A DNA stretch of 43,039 nt from Flavobacteriales bacterium UBA972 (GCA_002292855.1 DBBY01000060.1:1-43039), one strand, 5' to 3'. Shown: positions 7,517-15,472, numbered from the stretch's first letter. The notes: generated by a model not told the origin, from the sequence alone. A program made the numbers and translations.

Positions 7517-7538
7517 TACCTTTGGTGCACAAAAGGTA
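7517..7538. promoter_or_regulatory. Overlapping back-to-back promoters in a 22-base near-palindrome
   Basis: On the plus strand TACCTTTG (7517-7524) is an exact -7 box for the DUF2797 gene, with its ATG at 7545. On the minus strand TACCTTTT (7538-7531) is a one-mismatch -7 box for the GH3 gene, with its ATG at 7507. The two boxes are the arms of one near-perfect palindrome centred on GTGCAC, so the two predicted transcription starts cross each other. I see no strong -33 element for either direction. Confidence 0.5.
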
Positions 7539-7544
7539 GTACAG

Positions 7545-8354
7545 ATGAACTTCACTTGGGCCGCGGCACCCCTGCGTAAAATTATTTTGTCGGTTGCCGA
7601 GCCTTCGGTTCGTGCTTTTGTGCCGATTGGGCGCCATCTTGTGGATGTTAATACGCTGATTGGTAAAAAGATACGTCTTAACTGGCCGGGAATGGCCGAG
7701 TGCCAGTCCTGCAGCGGAATTTTCTCGTCGCTCCAGGCTCAGGGTCTATGCCGCAAGTGCTTTTTTGAGAGTCCGATGGCCGGCCAAAGCATGGTTCGGC
7801 CGGAGCTATCAACGGCCCATCTGGGCATTGCGGACCGAGATCTGGACTTTGAGCGAGCCCTGCAGCTTCAGCCGCACTCGGTGTATCTGGCTGATTCGGG
7901 CGGAGTCAAGGTTGGAGTGACCCGCACCCGCCAGCAGGTCACGCGTTGGCTGGATCAAGGCGCCAGTCGTGCTCAGGTCATTGCCATAACCGACAATCGC
8001 TACGAAGCTGGCCTGATCGAAGTGGCACTCAAGGAGCACTTTAGCGACAAAACCGACTGGCGAAGGATGCTTGCCGGCGAAACCTTTGATGCGGACTTTT
8101 CGGCCGCCACCGGCGTCGCCCTGGAGGCCATCCCTTCGGACTTAAAGCGTTTTGCCGTCGCCAACGGTGTGCAGCACCGTGTCCACTGGTCCCTCGCTGC
8201 GGGGTTTAAGGCCAAGTCGGTTAAATTCAGCAACCACGGCGACGAGATTGAAGCGGTTCTCGCGGGCCAAAGGGGTCAATACCTGGCTTTTACCGACGGT
8301 CGAGCCATCAACCTTCGATCGCACGAGGGCTTGTTTATAGGCCTGTCCTGTTAA
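7545..8354 (+). CDS. DUF2797 family protein
   Basis: A protein of 269 residues. The N-terminal third carries the NTLIGKKIRLNWPG stretch and two paired cysteines (CQSCSGIF and LCRKCFF), which look like a zinc ribbon. It is followed by VYLADSGGVKVGVTRTRQ and RWLDQGASRAQVIAITDNRY, then LIEVALKEHFSDKTDWRRML, a pattern reminiscent of GIY-YIG-type folds. This conserved arrangement is DUF2797. No biochemical function is established that I can state. An in-frame open stretch extends upstream to 7332, but ATG 7545 is chosen because it follows the TACCTTTG box and gives the family's usual N-terminus. It ends just before the AT-rich hicAB module. Confidence 0.8.
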   Translation: MNFTWAAAPLRKIILSVAEPSVRAFVPIGRHLVDVNTLIGKKIRLNWPGMAECQSCSGIFSSLQAQGLCRKCFFESPMAGQSMVRPELSTAHLGIADRDLDFERALQLQPHSVYLADSGGVKVGVTRTRQQVTRWLDQGASRAQVIAITDNRYEAGLIEVALKEHFSDKTDWRRMLAGETFDADFSAATGVALEAIPSDLKRFAVANGVQHRVHWSLAAGFKAKSVKFSNHGDEIEAVLAGQRGQYLAFTDGRAINLRSHEGLFIGLSC

Positions 8355-8374
8355 GAACTTTTGAAGTATAACAA

Positions 8375-8406
8375 TTTGGTTATATAACAGAAATGCTATA
8401 ATTTTG
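8375..8406 (+). promoter_or_regulatory. hicAB promoter with internal palindromic operator
   Basis: TTTG at 8375-8378, a 20-base spacer, and TAATTTTG at 8399-8406 give a textbook Bacteroidota promoter. The perfect palindrome GTTATATAAC (8379-8388) sits between the two elements and is a plausible operator for the HicB helix-turn-helix. The box ends 4 bases before the hicA ATG, predicting a leaderless transcript. Confidence 0.7.
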
Positions 8407-8410
8407 ATTG

Positions 8411-8593
8411 ATGAAGAGCAGCTCATTGATCAAAATGATTGAAAAGGATGGTTGGTTTAAAGTTCGAACGAACGGAAGCCATCATGTTTTTAAGCATAAA
8501 ATCAAATCGGGTCTTGTTGTGATACCTCATCCCAAAAAGGATGTACCTATTGGAACAGCTAATTCTATACTGAAGCAAGCAGGATTAAAATGA
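8411..8593 (+). CDS. hicA: HicA mRNA interferase toxin
   Basis: A 60-residue HicA-type toxin with a double-stranded-RNA-binding-like fold that cuts mRNA when free of HicB. The signature is DGWFKVRTNGSHHVFKH with the catalytic His at about position 24 (GSHH), followed by VVIPHPKKDVPIGTANSILKQAG. Length and order fit the family well. ATG 8411 is preferred over the TTG one codon upstream because it lies at the expected distance from the promoter box. The local sequence is visibly AT-rich compared with the flanking genes, as expected for a horizontally acquired module. hicB starts 4 bases after its stop. Confidence 0.93.
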   Translation: MKSSSLIKMIEKDGWFKVRTNGSHHVFKHKIKSGLVVIPHPKKDVPIGTANSILKQAGLK

Positions 8594-8597
8594 GAGT

Positions 8598-9017
8598 ATG
8601 ATGAAGAAGAATCTAAGTATTGAGGTAGTTGTTGAACGCCACTACGATGGGACGTTCTGGGGTACTACTCAAAATATTCCGGGGGTCGTGACGGCATTTG
8701 GAGCGTCGTTGGACGAGCTCAAAAAAAACCTTGAGCAGGCTTTTTTGGAGTATGTCGCTGCGGCTGCTGAGCTAGGAGAGGCTTGGATTGAAGAGGTTCG
8801 AACCCGCAAGGATTGGGCATTTTATATGAACATGCAAGCCCTTTTTGAATTGGTGCCAGAGGTGAAGATTTCGGCCATCGCCCGACGGGCGGGAATCAAC
8901 GAAAGTTTGATGCGCCAGTACGCTACAGGTAAAGCCGTGGTGTCTGAGGACCGATTGCGCTACATCGAGCAAACCATTCACGATCTCGGGCGCGAATTAC
9001 AAACGGTAAAGCTCTAA
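8598..9017 (+). CDS. hicB: HicB antitoxin with C-terminal helix-turn-helix
   Basis: A 139-residue antitoxin. The N-terminal half (residues 4-70) is the partial RNase H fold of HicB: IEVVVERHYDGTFWGTTQNI, then PGVVTAFGASLDELKKNLEQ. The C-terminal half (about 90-135) is a helix-turn-helix (ISAIARRAGINESLMRQYAT, then LRYIEQTI) that should bind the palindrome in the hicA promoter. Two adjacent ATGs (8598 and 8601) are equally possible starts. Its TAA overlaps the stop of the opposing transporter gene (9014-9017). The role is well supported by the partner; autoregulation is inferred. Confidence 0.92.
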   Translation: MMKKNLSIEVVVERHYDGTFWGTTQNIPGVVTAFGASLDELKKNLEQAFLEYVAAAAELGEAWIEEVRTRKDWAFYMNMQALFELVPEVKISAIARRAGINESLMRQYATGKAVVSEDRLRYIEQTIHDLGRELQTVKL

Positions 9018-9691
9018 GCCTTAACGTATTTGCGGTAGGCCCAAACCCCCAGGTACATGAAGGGCGTGTCTAAGGCCGCCATCAGTATTTTAAAGAGCCA
9101 GGCATCGGCCATGTACTGAATCATGGTACCGTTGGGCAGAACCCCGACGAAGAGTATCAGAATTACCAAAATACTGTCGACTCCCTGCGAAAGCATGGTG
9201 GAGAAGTTGTTCCGCACCCATAGGTGCTTGCCGCGGGTAACGCGCTTCCAGAAGTGAAAGAGCCGAACGTCCACCAACTGGGCCACAATGTAGGCGGCCA
9301 TGGAGGCTACAATTACCCTCACGGAGTTGCCAAAAACCACGTCGTAGGCTTGGTCGTTGACCGTAGAGAAGGGCAGGGCCGGGAAGAGTCCGCCTAGCCA
9401 AATAACCAACAAAACCAGCAGGAGTGCGGCGAATCCGCTGAATACTACGTAGTCGGTGCGGCGTTTGCCATAAAATTCGCTCAAAAGGTCGGTGACCAAA
9501 AAAGTCAAAGGGTAGGGCAGGATTCCGACGGAGATAACGAAGGTTTTAACGCCCAGGTCGATCTCTATAAACTTGTTGGAGACCAAGTTGCACACCACGA
9601 GGGCCGCGATAAAAAGGGCTCCGAGCCCCATGTACACTGCAAGGTTTCGGCCCTCTAGCGGACCTTCATCGGGCTCTTGATACGCGGTCAT
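9014..9691 (-). CDS. yhhQ: Queuosine-precursor transporter, YhhQ/VUT_1 family
   Basis: A 225-residue inner-membrane protein with about six hydrophobic segments. The family imports queuosine precursors such as preQ0 or preQ1 for tRNA modification. Conserved features visible are VCNLVSNKFI, ILPYPLTFLVTDLLSEFYGKR, and VRNNFSTMLSQGVDSILVI, with the charged residues expected in membrane segments. It starts 2 bases after the sppA stop, so it is probably co-transcribed with sppA. It is tail to tail with hicB and their stop codons overlap. Substrate assignment follows the family, not this sequence alone. Confidence 0.88.
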   Translation of the reverse strand: MTAYQEPDEGPLEGRNLAVYMGLGALFIAALVVCNLVSNKFIEIDLGVKTFVISVGILPYPLTFLVTDLLSEFYGKRRTDYVVFSGFAALLLVLLVIWLGGLFPALPFSTVNDQAYDVVFGNSVRVIVASMAAYIVAQLVDVRLFHFWKRVTRGKHLWVRNNFSTMLSQGVDSILVILILFVGVLPNGTMIQYMADAWLFKILMAALDTPFMYLGVWAYRKYVKA

Positions 9692-9693
9692 AC

Positions 9694-11412
9694 TTATAAA
9701 ATGAGGGTTTCGCGGGCTTGAATTCCGCCATAGGTTTGAATTTTAGCGCGGACTTGCTCAAATTGAGCCTCGAGCTGCATGCCCAGGCTGGCGCTGCGCA
9801 GGCTGACGCCAAAATCGCGCAGCACCTGCTTCCAAGGCTCGTCATTTTTTGGGAAGAGTTCCACGCGGTAGTCCTTGAGCTTAGCCAACTTGGCGCAGGA
9901 TGCCATAGCGTCCTGCATGCCTCCCAGCGCGTCGACAAGCCCGAGCTCCTTGGCCCGGAAGCCCGTATAAACTCGCCCGCGCGCAATCGAATCCACCACG
10001 CTCGCCTCAAGCTTGCGCCCCTTGACCACAACCTCCTTAAACCGTGCGTAGGTGCGGTCCACCGAGAGCTGCACCAGCGCGAGCTCTTGGTCGCTCGGGC
10101 TCCGATCCAACGAAGGGAAGTTCGCAAAAGGATGCGTCGCGACCGGCTGGGATTTGATGCCCATCTTGTCGTTCAAAAGTTCTTCGCCGCTAAAGAGCAA
10201 ACCAAAAACCCCGATGGACCCCGTAATCGTAGTCGGCTGGGCCCAAATCTCGTTGGCCGGAGCGGCCATATAGTAGCCGCCGCTCGCGGCGGCTCCGCCC
10301 ATAGAAACCACCACCGGGTAGGCCTCCGTCAGCCTCACCACGCCGCGGTGAATCTCGTCAGACGCCAAAGCCGATCCGCCCGGGCTGTTAATTCGAAGCA
10401 CCACACCCTTCACGTCGCTGCGCTCGAGCAGGTCCTCCACCGTTTCGGTAAAATCATAGTCCGCCACCGCATTGGCATCCGAACCGTCCACAATGTCGCC
10501 CTCGGCAAAAACCACCGCAATGACCCCGCTGCCCGTCTCTTCTGTGGCCAGGTTGGCATAGTCCGAGGCCGAAATGAGCCCGTCTTCACTACCGCCCCAG
10601 TCCTCAAGATTGAACTGATCGGGGTATTCCAGCGCATCGACCAGACCCAGGGCAAGGGCACGCTCGGCGGTAACCAAAGGCTCTTTGTTGAGCACCTGAG
10701 TCCACATGCTGTCGCTGACGGCACTGCGGCTCGCCCGCACCGAGGTCTCAATTTCGGACCATAACTCGCCGAGCAATTGCGTGTACTGCATCTTGTTAGC
10801 CTCTGACATGCGGTCTGCGATAAAGGGCTCGCCGGCACTCTTAAAGGCATTGTCAGACCCTCGCACGAGGTGGGCCTTGACCCCGAGCTTGTCTAAGGCA
10901 CCCTTGAAATAGAGGGGGCTGGCACTTAAACCGTTTAAAATGACACTGCCCGCCGGTGCGAGGTATATTTCTTTGGCCACGCTCGCCAGGTAGTAGGATT
11001 TAGGATCGTATCCCTTGCTGGTGGCCACCACCTTGAGGCCGGATTTTTGCGCATCCGCCAGGGCAGCGCGAAGCTCAGTCAGCGCCGCCCAGCTTGCGTC
11101 AACCGCGCCGAGCTCGAGCCAGAGGACCGTCACTTTACCCTCGCTCTCGCTCGCGCTCCGAATCACTTCAAGAAGCTCATAAAGCGAGAGGGCAGGGGCC
11201 TCATCAAAAACCGTTGACAAAAATTGGTCGACTTCGTCGGGCTGCTCGTTAAGGGTGCCACTGAGTTCAATGTGGACTACGGTCTTGTCGCTCAAGGTTA
11301 TAGCTTCTTGGTCGCTGCTGGATGCGGCGCCGACAGCCAGACCAACAAGTAGGGCGAGCAGCAAAAAAAGTCCAACGATTGACCCGAGTAGGGCTCCAAA
11401 AAACTGCTTCAT
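9694..11412 (-). CDS. sppA: Signal peptide peptidase SppA, long (67K) type
   Basis: A 572-residue membrane-bound serine protease with two tandem S49 domains. It degrades signal peptides and other peptides at the inner membrane. An N-terminal membrane helix spans residues 5-30. The N-terminal domain carries FKSAGEPF with Lys191, the likely general base. The C-terminal domain carries INSPGGSALASDE and MGGAAASGGYYMA with the nucleophilic Ser near 379. Both residues match the Lys/Ser dyad split across the two domains in the E. coli enzyme. The start at 11412 (MKQFFGALLG) is chosen because the membrane helix begins there; an in-frame extension to 11619 runs antisense through folK. It is the first gene of a pair with the transporter. 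Confidence 0.93.
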   Translation of the reverse strand: MKQFFGALLGSIVGLFLLLALLVGLAVGAASSSDQEAITLSDKTVVHIELSGTLNEQPDEVDQFLSTVFDEAPALSLYELLEVIRSASESEGKVTVLWLELGAVDASWAALTELRAALADAQKSGLKVVATSKGYDPKSYYLASVAKEIYLAPAGSVILNGLSASPLYFKGALDKLGVKAHLVRGSDNAFKSAGEPFIADRMSEANKMQYTQLLGELWSEIETSVRASRSAVSDSMWTQVLNKEPLVTAERALALGLVDALEYPDQFNLEDWGGSEDGLISASDYANLATEETGSGVIAVVFAEGDIVDGSDANAVADYDFTETVEDLLERSDVKGVVLRINSPGGSALASDEIHRGVVRLTEAYPVVVSMGGAAASGGYYMAAPANEIWAQPTTITGSIGVFGLLFSGEELLNDKMGIKSQPVATHPFANFPSLDRSPSDQELALVQLSVDRTYARFKEVVVKGRKLEASVVDSIARGRVYTGFRAKELGLVDALGGMQDAMASCAKLAKLKDYRVELFPKNDEPWKQVLRDFGVSLRSASLGMQLEAQFEQVRAKIQTYGGIQARETLIL

Positions 11413-11449
11413 GTGTTTCTTTGTGCTAGGGCCTGAGCCTGTTAAAATT

Positions 11450-11959
11450 GTGAATACAAAGGTACTAAAGGTCCTGCTCTTGCTAGGGAGCAACAGCGAA
11501 GACGCCATCAAAGTTCTGTCGGAGGCTGGCCGTGCATTGAGCGCAAAAACTCCGATTCTGCGAGCAGGGAGCCTTTGGCGCACTGCCGCTTGGGGTTTTG
11601 AGGGTCCGGACTTTGTCAATCAGGTACTCGAGGTCGAATGGACTGGCGAACCCCTGGCCCTGCTCGAGTTCTGCCTTGAAACAGAGCGTCTTTTGGGTCG
11701 CGTTCGCAGTGCGGACGCTCCGCGCTACGAGAGCCGCCGCATCGACATTGACCTGCTGCTGGCATCGCCCTTTTTGACTTTGGTAGAGCCGAGGCTCCAG
11801 CTGCCGCACCCGAGAATGCCCCAGCGCAGGTTTGTGCTCCAGCCCCTTGCAGAGCATTGGGGCGACTGGATTGCAGACGATTCAGGCCGCTCGGTAAGCG
11901 ATCTTTTGACCGCTTGCAGCGACCAAAAGTTTGTACATTTGGTCTCGAATTCAAATTAA
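11450..11959 (+). CDS. folK: HPPK, 6-hydroxymethyl-dihydropterin pyrophosphokinase
   Basis: A protein of about 169 residues that transfers pyrophosphate from ATP to 6-hydroxymethyl-7,8-dihydropterin in folate synthesis. LLLLGSN near the N-terminus and the signature LGRVRSADAPRYESRRIDID followed by LLL are clear; PHPRMPQRRFVLQPLAE completes the family pattern. The best start is GTG at 11450. An ATG at 11411 in the same frame is possible but would place 13 extra residues before the domain and overlap the sppA start. TTTG (11420-11423), 19 bases and TAAAATTG (11443-11450) could be its promoter, although that box overlaps the GTG, so the start remains uncertain. It is divergent from sppA. Confidence 0.9.
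   Translation: MNTKVLKVLLLLGSNSEDAIKVLSEAGRALSAKTPILRAGSLWRTAAWGFEGPDFVNQVLEVEWTGEPLALLEFCLETERLLGRVRSADAPRYESRRIDIDLLLASPFLTLVEPRLQLPHPRMPQRRFVLQPLAEHWGDWIADDSGRSVSDLLTACSDQKFVHLVSNSN
11457..11464 (-). promoter_or_regulatory. -7 promoter box of sppA
   Basis: The minus strand reads TACCTTTG, an exact TAnnTTTG match. It lies inside the first codons of folK and leaves a 44-base gap before the sppA ATG at 11412. No clear -33 TTTG is seen. Confidence 0.4.
11934..11941 (+). promoter_or_regulatory. -7 promoter box of the OmpA-type lipoprotein gene
   Basis: TACATTTG matches TAnnTTTG exactly and ends 23 bases before the ATG at 11965. It lies inside the 3' end of folK, so the lipoprotein gene has its own promoter. 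TTTTG about 25 bases upstream is a weak -33 candidate. Confidence 0.5.
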
Positions 11960-11964
11960 TTCTT

Positions 11965-12702
11965 ATGAAGCACTTCGTTTTAGCAGCAAGCACCATGATT
12001 CTCGCCTCATGCGGCGTTAAAGACCTTGAAACCCAAGTAGCATCGCTAAAGGGTGACCTAGCCAAGGTTCAAAAAGACAGCGACGGCGACGGCGTTTCGG
12101 ATGCCTTCGACCTAGAGCCAAATACTCCCAAGGGAGCCATGATTGACGGTTCTGGTCGCGCTCTTGATTTAGACGGAGACGGAGTTCGCCATGAGCTTGA
12201 CACCGATCCCTATACCCAGCGCGGTGCCCGCACCGACGCTAGCGGAGCTGAGCTAGATAGCGACGGCGACGGTATTGTAGATTCTAAAGACAAGGAGCCC
12301 AACACTCCAGCGGGTTCGTTGGTGAACTGGCAGGGTAAGCGCATTGACGTCAGCGGAGGCCTGTCTTCTGCCGTAGCGAGTGCATTCATTCCCGAGGTTT
12401 TGTTTGCTACCAACAGCATTACCGTTTCGGCAGACGAAGAGGCTAAGCTGGCTGTAGTCGCCAAGATGGTCAAGGCTAACCCAAGCCTTCGCCTGCAAAT
12501 CATCGGTCATGCCGACAAGACGGGTTCTGAGAAGACCAACCTGAAGGTCGGAGAGCGCCGTGCCAAGGCAGTTTTAAGAGCCCTAACCACGACCTACAGC
12601 CTGCCCGAATCGCGCTTTGACGTGGTAAGCAAGGGAGAGAACGATCCCATTTCTAAAAAGAACCAGCACAACCGCCGCGTGGAGTTTGTGGTGATCAAGT
12701 AA
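11965..12702 (+). CDS. OmpA-family outer-membrane lipoprotein with calcium-binding-type repeats
   Basis: A 245-residue protein starting MKHFVLAASTMILASCG, a lipoprotein signal with the lipobox ASC at residues 14-16. A short coiled segment is followed by three thrombospondin type-3-like Asp-rich repeats (DSDGDGVSDAFD, DLDGDGVRHELD, DSDGDGIVDSKD), each expected to hold calcium. The C-terminal OmpA domain (about 140-245) has the peptidoglycan-binding signature LRLQIIGHADKTGSEKTNLK and NRRVEFVV. It probably anchors the outer membrane to peptidoglycan. The reading frame extends upstream to 11857, but the start at 11965 creates the signal peptide and follows a promoter box. A strong terminator follows. 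Confidence 0.9.
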   Translation: MKHFVLAASTMILASCGVKDLETQVASLKGDLAKVQKDSDGDGVSDAFDLEPNTPKGAMIDGSGRALDLDGDGVRHELDTDPYTQRGARTDASGAELDSDGDGIVDSKDKEPNTPAGSLVNWQGKRIDVSGGLSSAVASAFIPEVLFATNSITVSADEEAKLAVVAKMVKANPSLRLQIIGHADKTGSEKTNLKVGERRAKAVLRALTTTYSLPESRFDVVSKGENDPISKKNQHNRRVEFVVIK

Positions 12703-12726
12703 GCACGTTCACCGAACGTAGTGAAG

Positions 12727-12754
12727 CTCCGGGCCTTGCTCGGAGTTTTTTTTT
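12727..12754 (+). terminator. Intrinsic terminator of the OmpA-type lipoprotein gene
   Basis: CTCCGGGC (12727-12734), loop CTT and GCTCGGAG (12738-12745) form an 8-base-pair stem with one G-U pair, followed directly by nine T residues (12746-12754). It stands 25 bases after the stop codon. Confidence 0.9.
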
Positions 12755-12760
12755 GCTATT

Positions 12761-12830
12761 AACTAGCGACTAGCAACTGGCAACTGGCAACTAACTCCGC
12801 CGTAACTAGCTGCTAGCTACTAGTTACTTG
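12761..12830. repeat. Heptanucleotide repeat cluster at the 3' end of mutS
   Basis: Reading in sevens from 12761 gives AACTAGC, GACTAGC, AACTGGC, AACTGGC, AACTAAC, then after eight unrelated bases AACTAGC, TGCTAGC, TACTAGT and TACTTGT. The consensus is close to AACTAGC. The last units run into the final codons and stop of mutS (stop at 12824-12826). Related heptamers occur inside mutS and leuS. Confidence 0.8.
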
Positions 12831-15472
12831 TTGGAGAATTCCTTCTTCCATCGCTGCAGGAGCAGGAGCGCGTCCATCGGAGCAATGGTGTTGGGGTCGA
12901 GTTCTGCGAGTTCGCTTTGCCAGGTTTGGGCCTTGGGGTCTTCCCACTGAATGAAGGAGAGCTGAAGTCCGCTCGAGTCGAAACTTTTGGCGGATTTTTC
13001 TCGGTCGGCAGCCTGTTCCAGTGCGCTCAAAAGGGAGTGCGCGCGAAGCACCACGCTGGGGGGCATGCCTGCCATGCGGGCTACTTCGATGCCAAAGGAG
13101 TGCGAGGTTCCGCCCTCGGCAAGGGTCCGCAAAAAAACCATGCGGCCGTCGACCTCCTTGATTCGCACGTGGCGGTTGGCAATGCCCGGGTAGTCCTTGG
13201 CCAAGTCATTGAGCTCGTGGTAGTGGGTGGCAAAGAGCACCAGGGGCTTGTAGGGGTGATCGTGCACAAATTCCGCAATGGCTTGGGCGATGCTGAGTCC
13301 GTCGTAGGTGGCAGTTCCTCGCCCAATCTCGTCGAGCAGGACCAGGCTGCGCGGGGTGAGCCCGTTGAGGATGGATGCCGTCTCAGCCATTTCGACCATG
13401 AAGGTGGATTCGCCCCCGCTGAGGTTGTCGCTGGCACCCACGCGCACGAAGATGCGGTCCAGCAAGGGAAGCTCGGCCTGGTCGGCAGCCACGAAGCAGC
13501 CAATTTGCGCCATCACGGCCTGCAGGGCGGTTTGCCTTAGCAGCGCGGATTTGCCCGACATGTTGGGGCCGGTGAGGATCCAAATGCGTTCGCCGTCGCT
13601 GCTTAGGTGCACGTCGTTGGCGATGTAGGGCCGGTCTTCGGGCAGGCTGCTTTCGATTACGGGGTGCCGGCCGGCGGTAACGGACCAATGCGTCGGCTGC
13701 TGGTTGCTGGCTTCGCCTGCTGCTAGCTGCTGGTTGCTAGTAGCTGGTTGCGGCGAAGCCGCAAACGTCGGACGCACCCAGCGGTGGCGGCGGGCCAAAA
13801 GCGCAAAATTCAGGAGCACGTCGAGCTCGGCCATCGCGCGTGCGTTGCGCAGCAGCGCCGGCAGCTCTTTTTGCGCACGGCCTAGGAGATCCGCAAAAAT
13901 TTGTGCTTCGAGGCTGCCGATGCGTTCGCCGGCCTGAAGGATTCCCTCTTCTTGCTCCTTGAGCTCTGGGGTGATGTAGCGCTCGGCATTCACGAGGGTT
14001 TGCTTGCGAATCCAGTCCTGCGGAACGAGGTCCTTATGGCTGTTGCGCACCTCGAGGTAGTAGCCAAAAACGCTGTTGAAGTCCAGCTTGAGCGAGGGTA
14101 TTCCGCTGCGCTCGGACTCGGAATGGAGTATTGCTTCAAGCAGTCCGCGGGCGTCCTGCTTGAGGGATCGGTAGCGGTCCAGGTCGGCATTGACCCCGAC
14201 GGCAATGGCTCCGCCCTTGGCCAGCAAGGCGGGCGGATTCTCGCTTAGTGTGGACTCAATCATTTGGCACCAGTCGGTCAAGGGGTCCAGGGCCTCGAGC
14301 AGGTGGTGCAGGGGTTCTGCGCCATTGAGTTCGGATGCCAGCTCGTTGATTCGGCCCACGCAGTGCGCCAGGGCCTTAAGGTCACGGGGCCCGAGTCGGC
14401 CGGTTGCCAGCCGGGTTGCCATGCGCTCAAGGTCGGGAAGCTCTCCAAGAACGGCCGCACTGCGCTGGGCAGGTTCATGCTGGTCTACAGCCCAAGCCAC
14501 GGCGTCGTGCCGTGATTTTAGGGCTTCGGGGTCGAGAAGGGGCATGGCCAGCCAGCGACGCAAAAGCCTTGCGCCCATGGGGTTGGCGGTGCGATCGAGC
14601 ACGTCCACGAGTCCGAGTCCGCCGGGTTGGGCGGAGCCAAAAAGTTCAAGATTCCGCGCCGTGAACCCATCCATCCAAAGGTGGGTGGCCGGGCGAAGGC
14701 GTTGGATGCGTTCCAAATGACTCCAGTTCGCGTAGACTGCCTGCCGCAGGTAGTGCAGCAAGGCCCCCGCAGCGATTACGGCGCAGGGAGCATCGTCCAA
14801 GCCAAAACCCTTGAGGGAGGAGGTGCCAAAATGCTCGGTGAGGCTGCGCGTGGCAAATTCTTTGGCAAAGACCCAATCTTCGAGACCGCTGGGGACTGCG
14901 TTGCCCATGAGCCTCTTGAGGTCGTCGCGGTCTGCCCTGCGGTTAAAAACTACTTCGCTGGGCCTAAAGGACTGCAGCCAGGGATTGATCTCGCTTAAAG
15001 GTCCCTCGGCGGCGAAGCATTCGCCGGTCGAAACGTCGACCAGGGCAAGGCCAATGGTGGGGCCGTCGGCGTGCAGCGCGGCCAAAAAGTTATTGCGCTT
15101 GGCCTGCAGTAGGGTCTCGTGGTGCGCAATTCCGGGGGTAACGAGTTCGGTGACGCCACGCTTGACAATTCCCTTAACCGTTTTGGGATCCTCGAGCTGT
15201 TCGCAAATAGCCACCTTAAAGCCCGCCCTGACCAGCCGCGGCATGTAGGCGTCGAGGGAATGGTGCGGGAAGCCTGCTAAGGGTATTGACGAGGCGGCTC
15301 CGTTGGCCCGTTTGGTAAGCACAATATCGAGCGCTTTGGAGGCAGCCACGGCGTCGTCGCCAAAGGTTTCATAGAAGTCCCCCACGCGAAACAGCAAAAG
15401 AGCCTCAGGGTACTCGGCCTTGAGGGCGTTGTACTGGGTCATTAAGGGGGTTTCTGAGGTCTTTGTTGCCAT
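12824..15472 (-). CDS. mutS: DNA mismatch repair protein MutS
   Basis: An 882-residue MutS1 protein that recognises mismatches and recruits MutL. The N-terminal mismatch-contacting segment has LLFRVGDFYETFGDDA with the Phe-x-Glu motif (FYETF) about 35 residues in. Connector, lever and clamp domains follow. The ATPase domain has Walker A GPNMSGKS near 635, the conserved SGGESTFMVEM, and Walker B LVLLDEIGRGT, then FATHYHEL. All catalytic elements are intact. Between lever and ATPase domain, at about residues 571-594, is a low-complexity insert (FAASPQPATSNQQLAAGEAS) encoded by heptanucleotide repeats. The 3' end also runs into such repeats. It is divergent from the SpoU methyltransferase gene. 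Confidence 0.96.
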   Translation of the reverse strand: MATKTSETPLMTQYNALKAEYPEALLLFRVGDFYETFGDDAVAASKALDIVLTKRANGAASSIPLAGFPHHSLDAYMPRLVRAGFKVAICEQLEDPKTVKGIVKRGVTELVTPGIAHHETLLQAKRNNFLAALHADGPTIGLALVDVSTGECFAAEGPLSEINPWLQSFRPSEVVFNRRADRDDLKRLMGNAVPSGLEDWVFAKEFATRSLTEHFGTSSLKGFGLDDAPCAVIAAGALLHYLRQAVYANWSHLERIQRLRPATHLWMDGFTARNLELFGSAQPGGLGLVDVLDRTANPMGARLLRRWLAMPLLDPEALKSRHDAVAWAVDQHEPAQRSAAVLGELPDLERMATRLATGRLGPRDLKALAHCVGRINELASELNGAEPLHHLLEALDPLTDWCQMIESTLSENPPALLAKGGAIAVGVNADLDRYRSLKQDARGLLEAILHSESERSGIPSLKLDFNSVFGYYLEVRNSHKDLVPQDWIRKQTLVNAERYITPELKEQEEGILQAGERIGSLEAQIFADLLGRAQKELPALLRNARAMAELDVLLNFALLARRHRWVRPTFAASPQPATSNQQLAAGEASNQQPTHWSVTAGRHPVIESSLPEDRPYIANDVHLSSDGERIWILTGPNMSGKSALLRQTALQAVMAQIGCFVAADQAELPLLDRIFVRVGASDNLSGGESTFMVEMAETASILNGLTPRSLVLLDEIGRGTATYDGLSIAQAIAEFVHDHPYKPLVLFATHYHELNDLAKDYPGIANRHVRIKEVDGRMVFLRTLAEGGTSHSFGIEVARMAGMPPSVVLRAHSLLSALEQAADREKSAKSFDSSGLQLSFIQWEDPKAQTWQSELAELDPNTIAPMDALLLLQRWKKEFSNK
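13692..13749. repeat. Heptanucleotide repeats inside mutS
   Basis: On the minus strand (mutS sense) the units read AACCAGC, TACTAGC, AACCAGC, AGCTAGC, AGCAGGC, then GAAGCCAGC, AACCAGC and AGCCGAC. The cluster is partly framed by an inverted pair, GGCTTCGCC (13709-13717) and GGCGAAGCC (13752-13760). It keeps the mutS frame open and encodes an Asn/Gln/Ala/Ser-rich linker. Confidence 0.8.
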
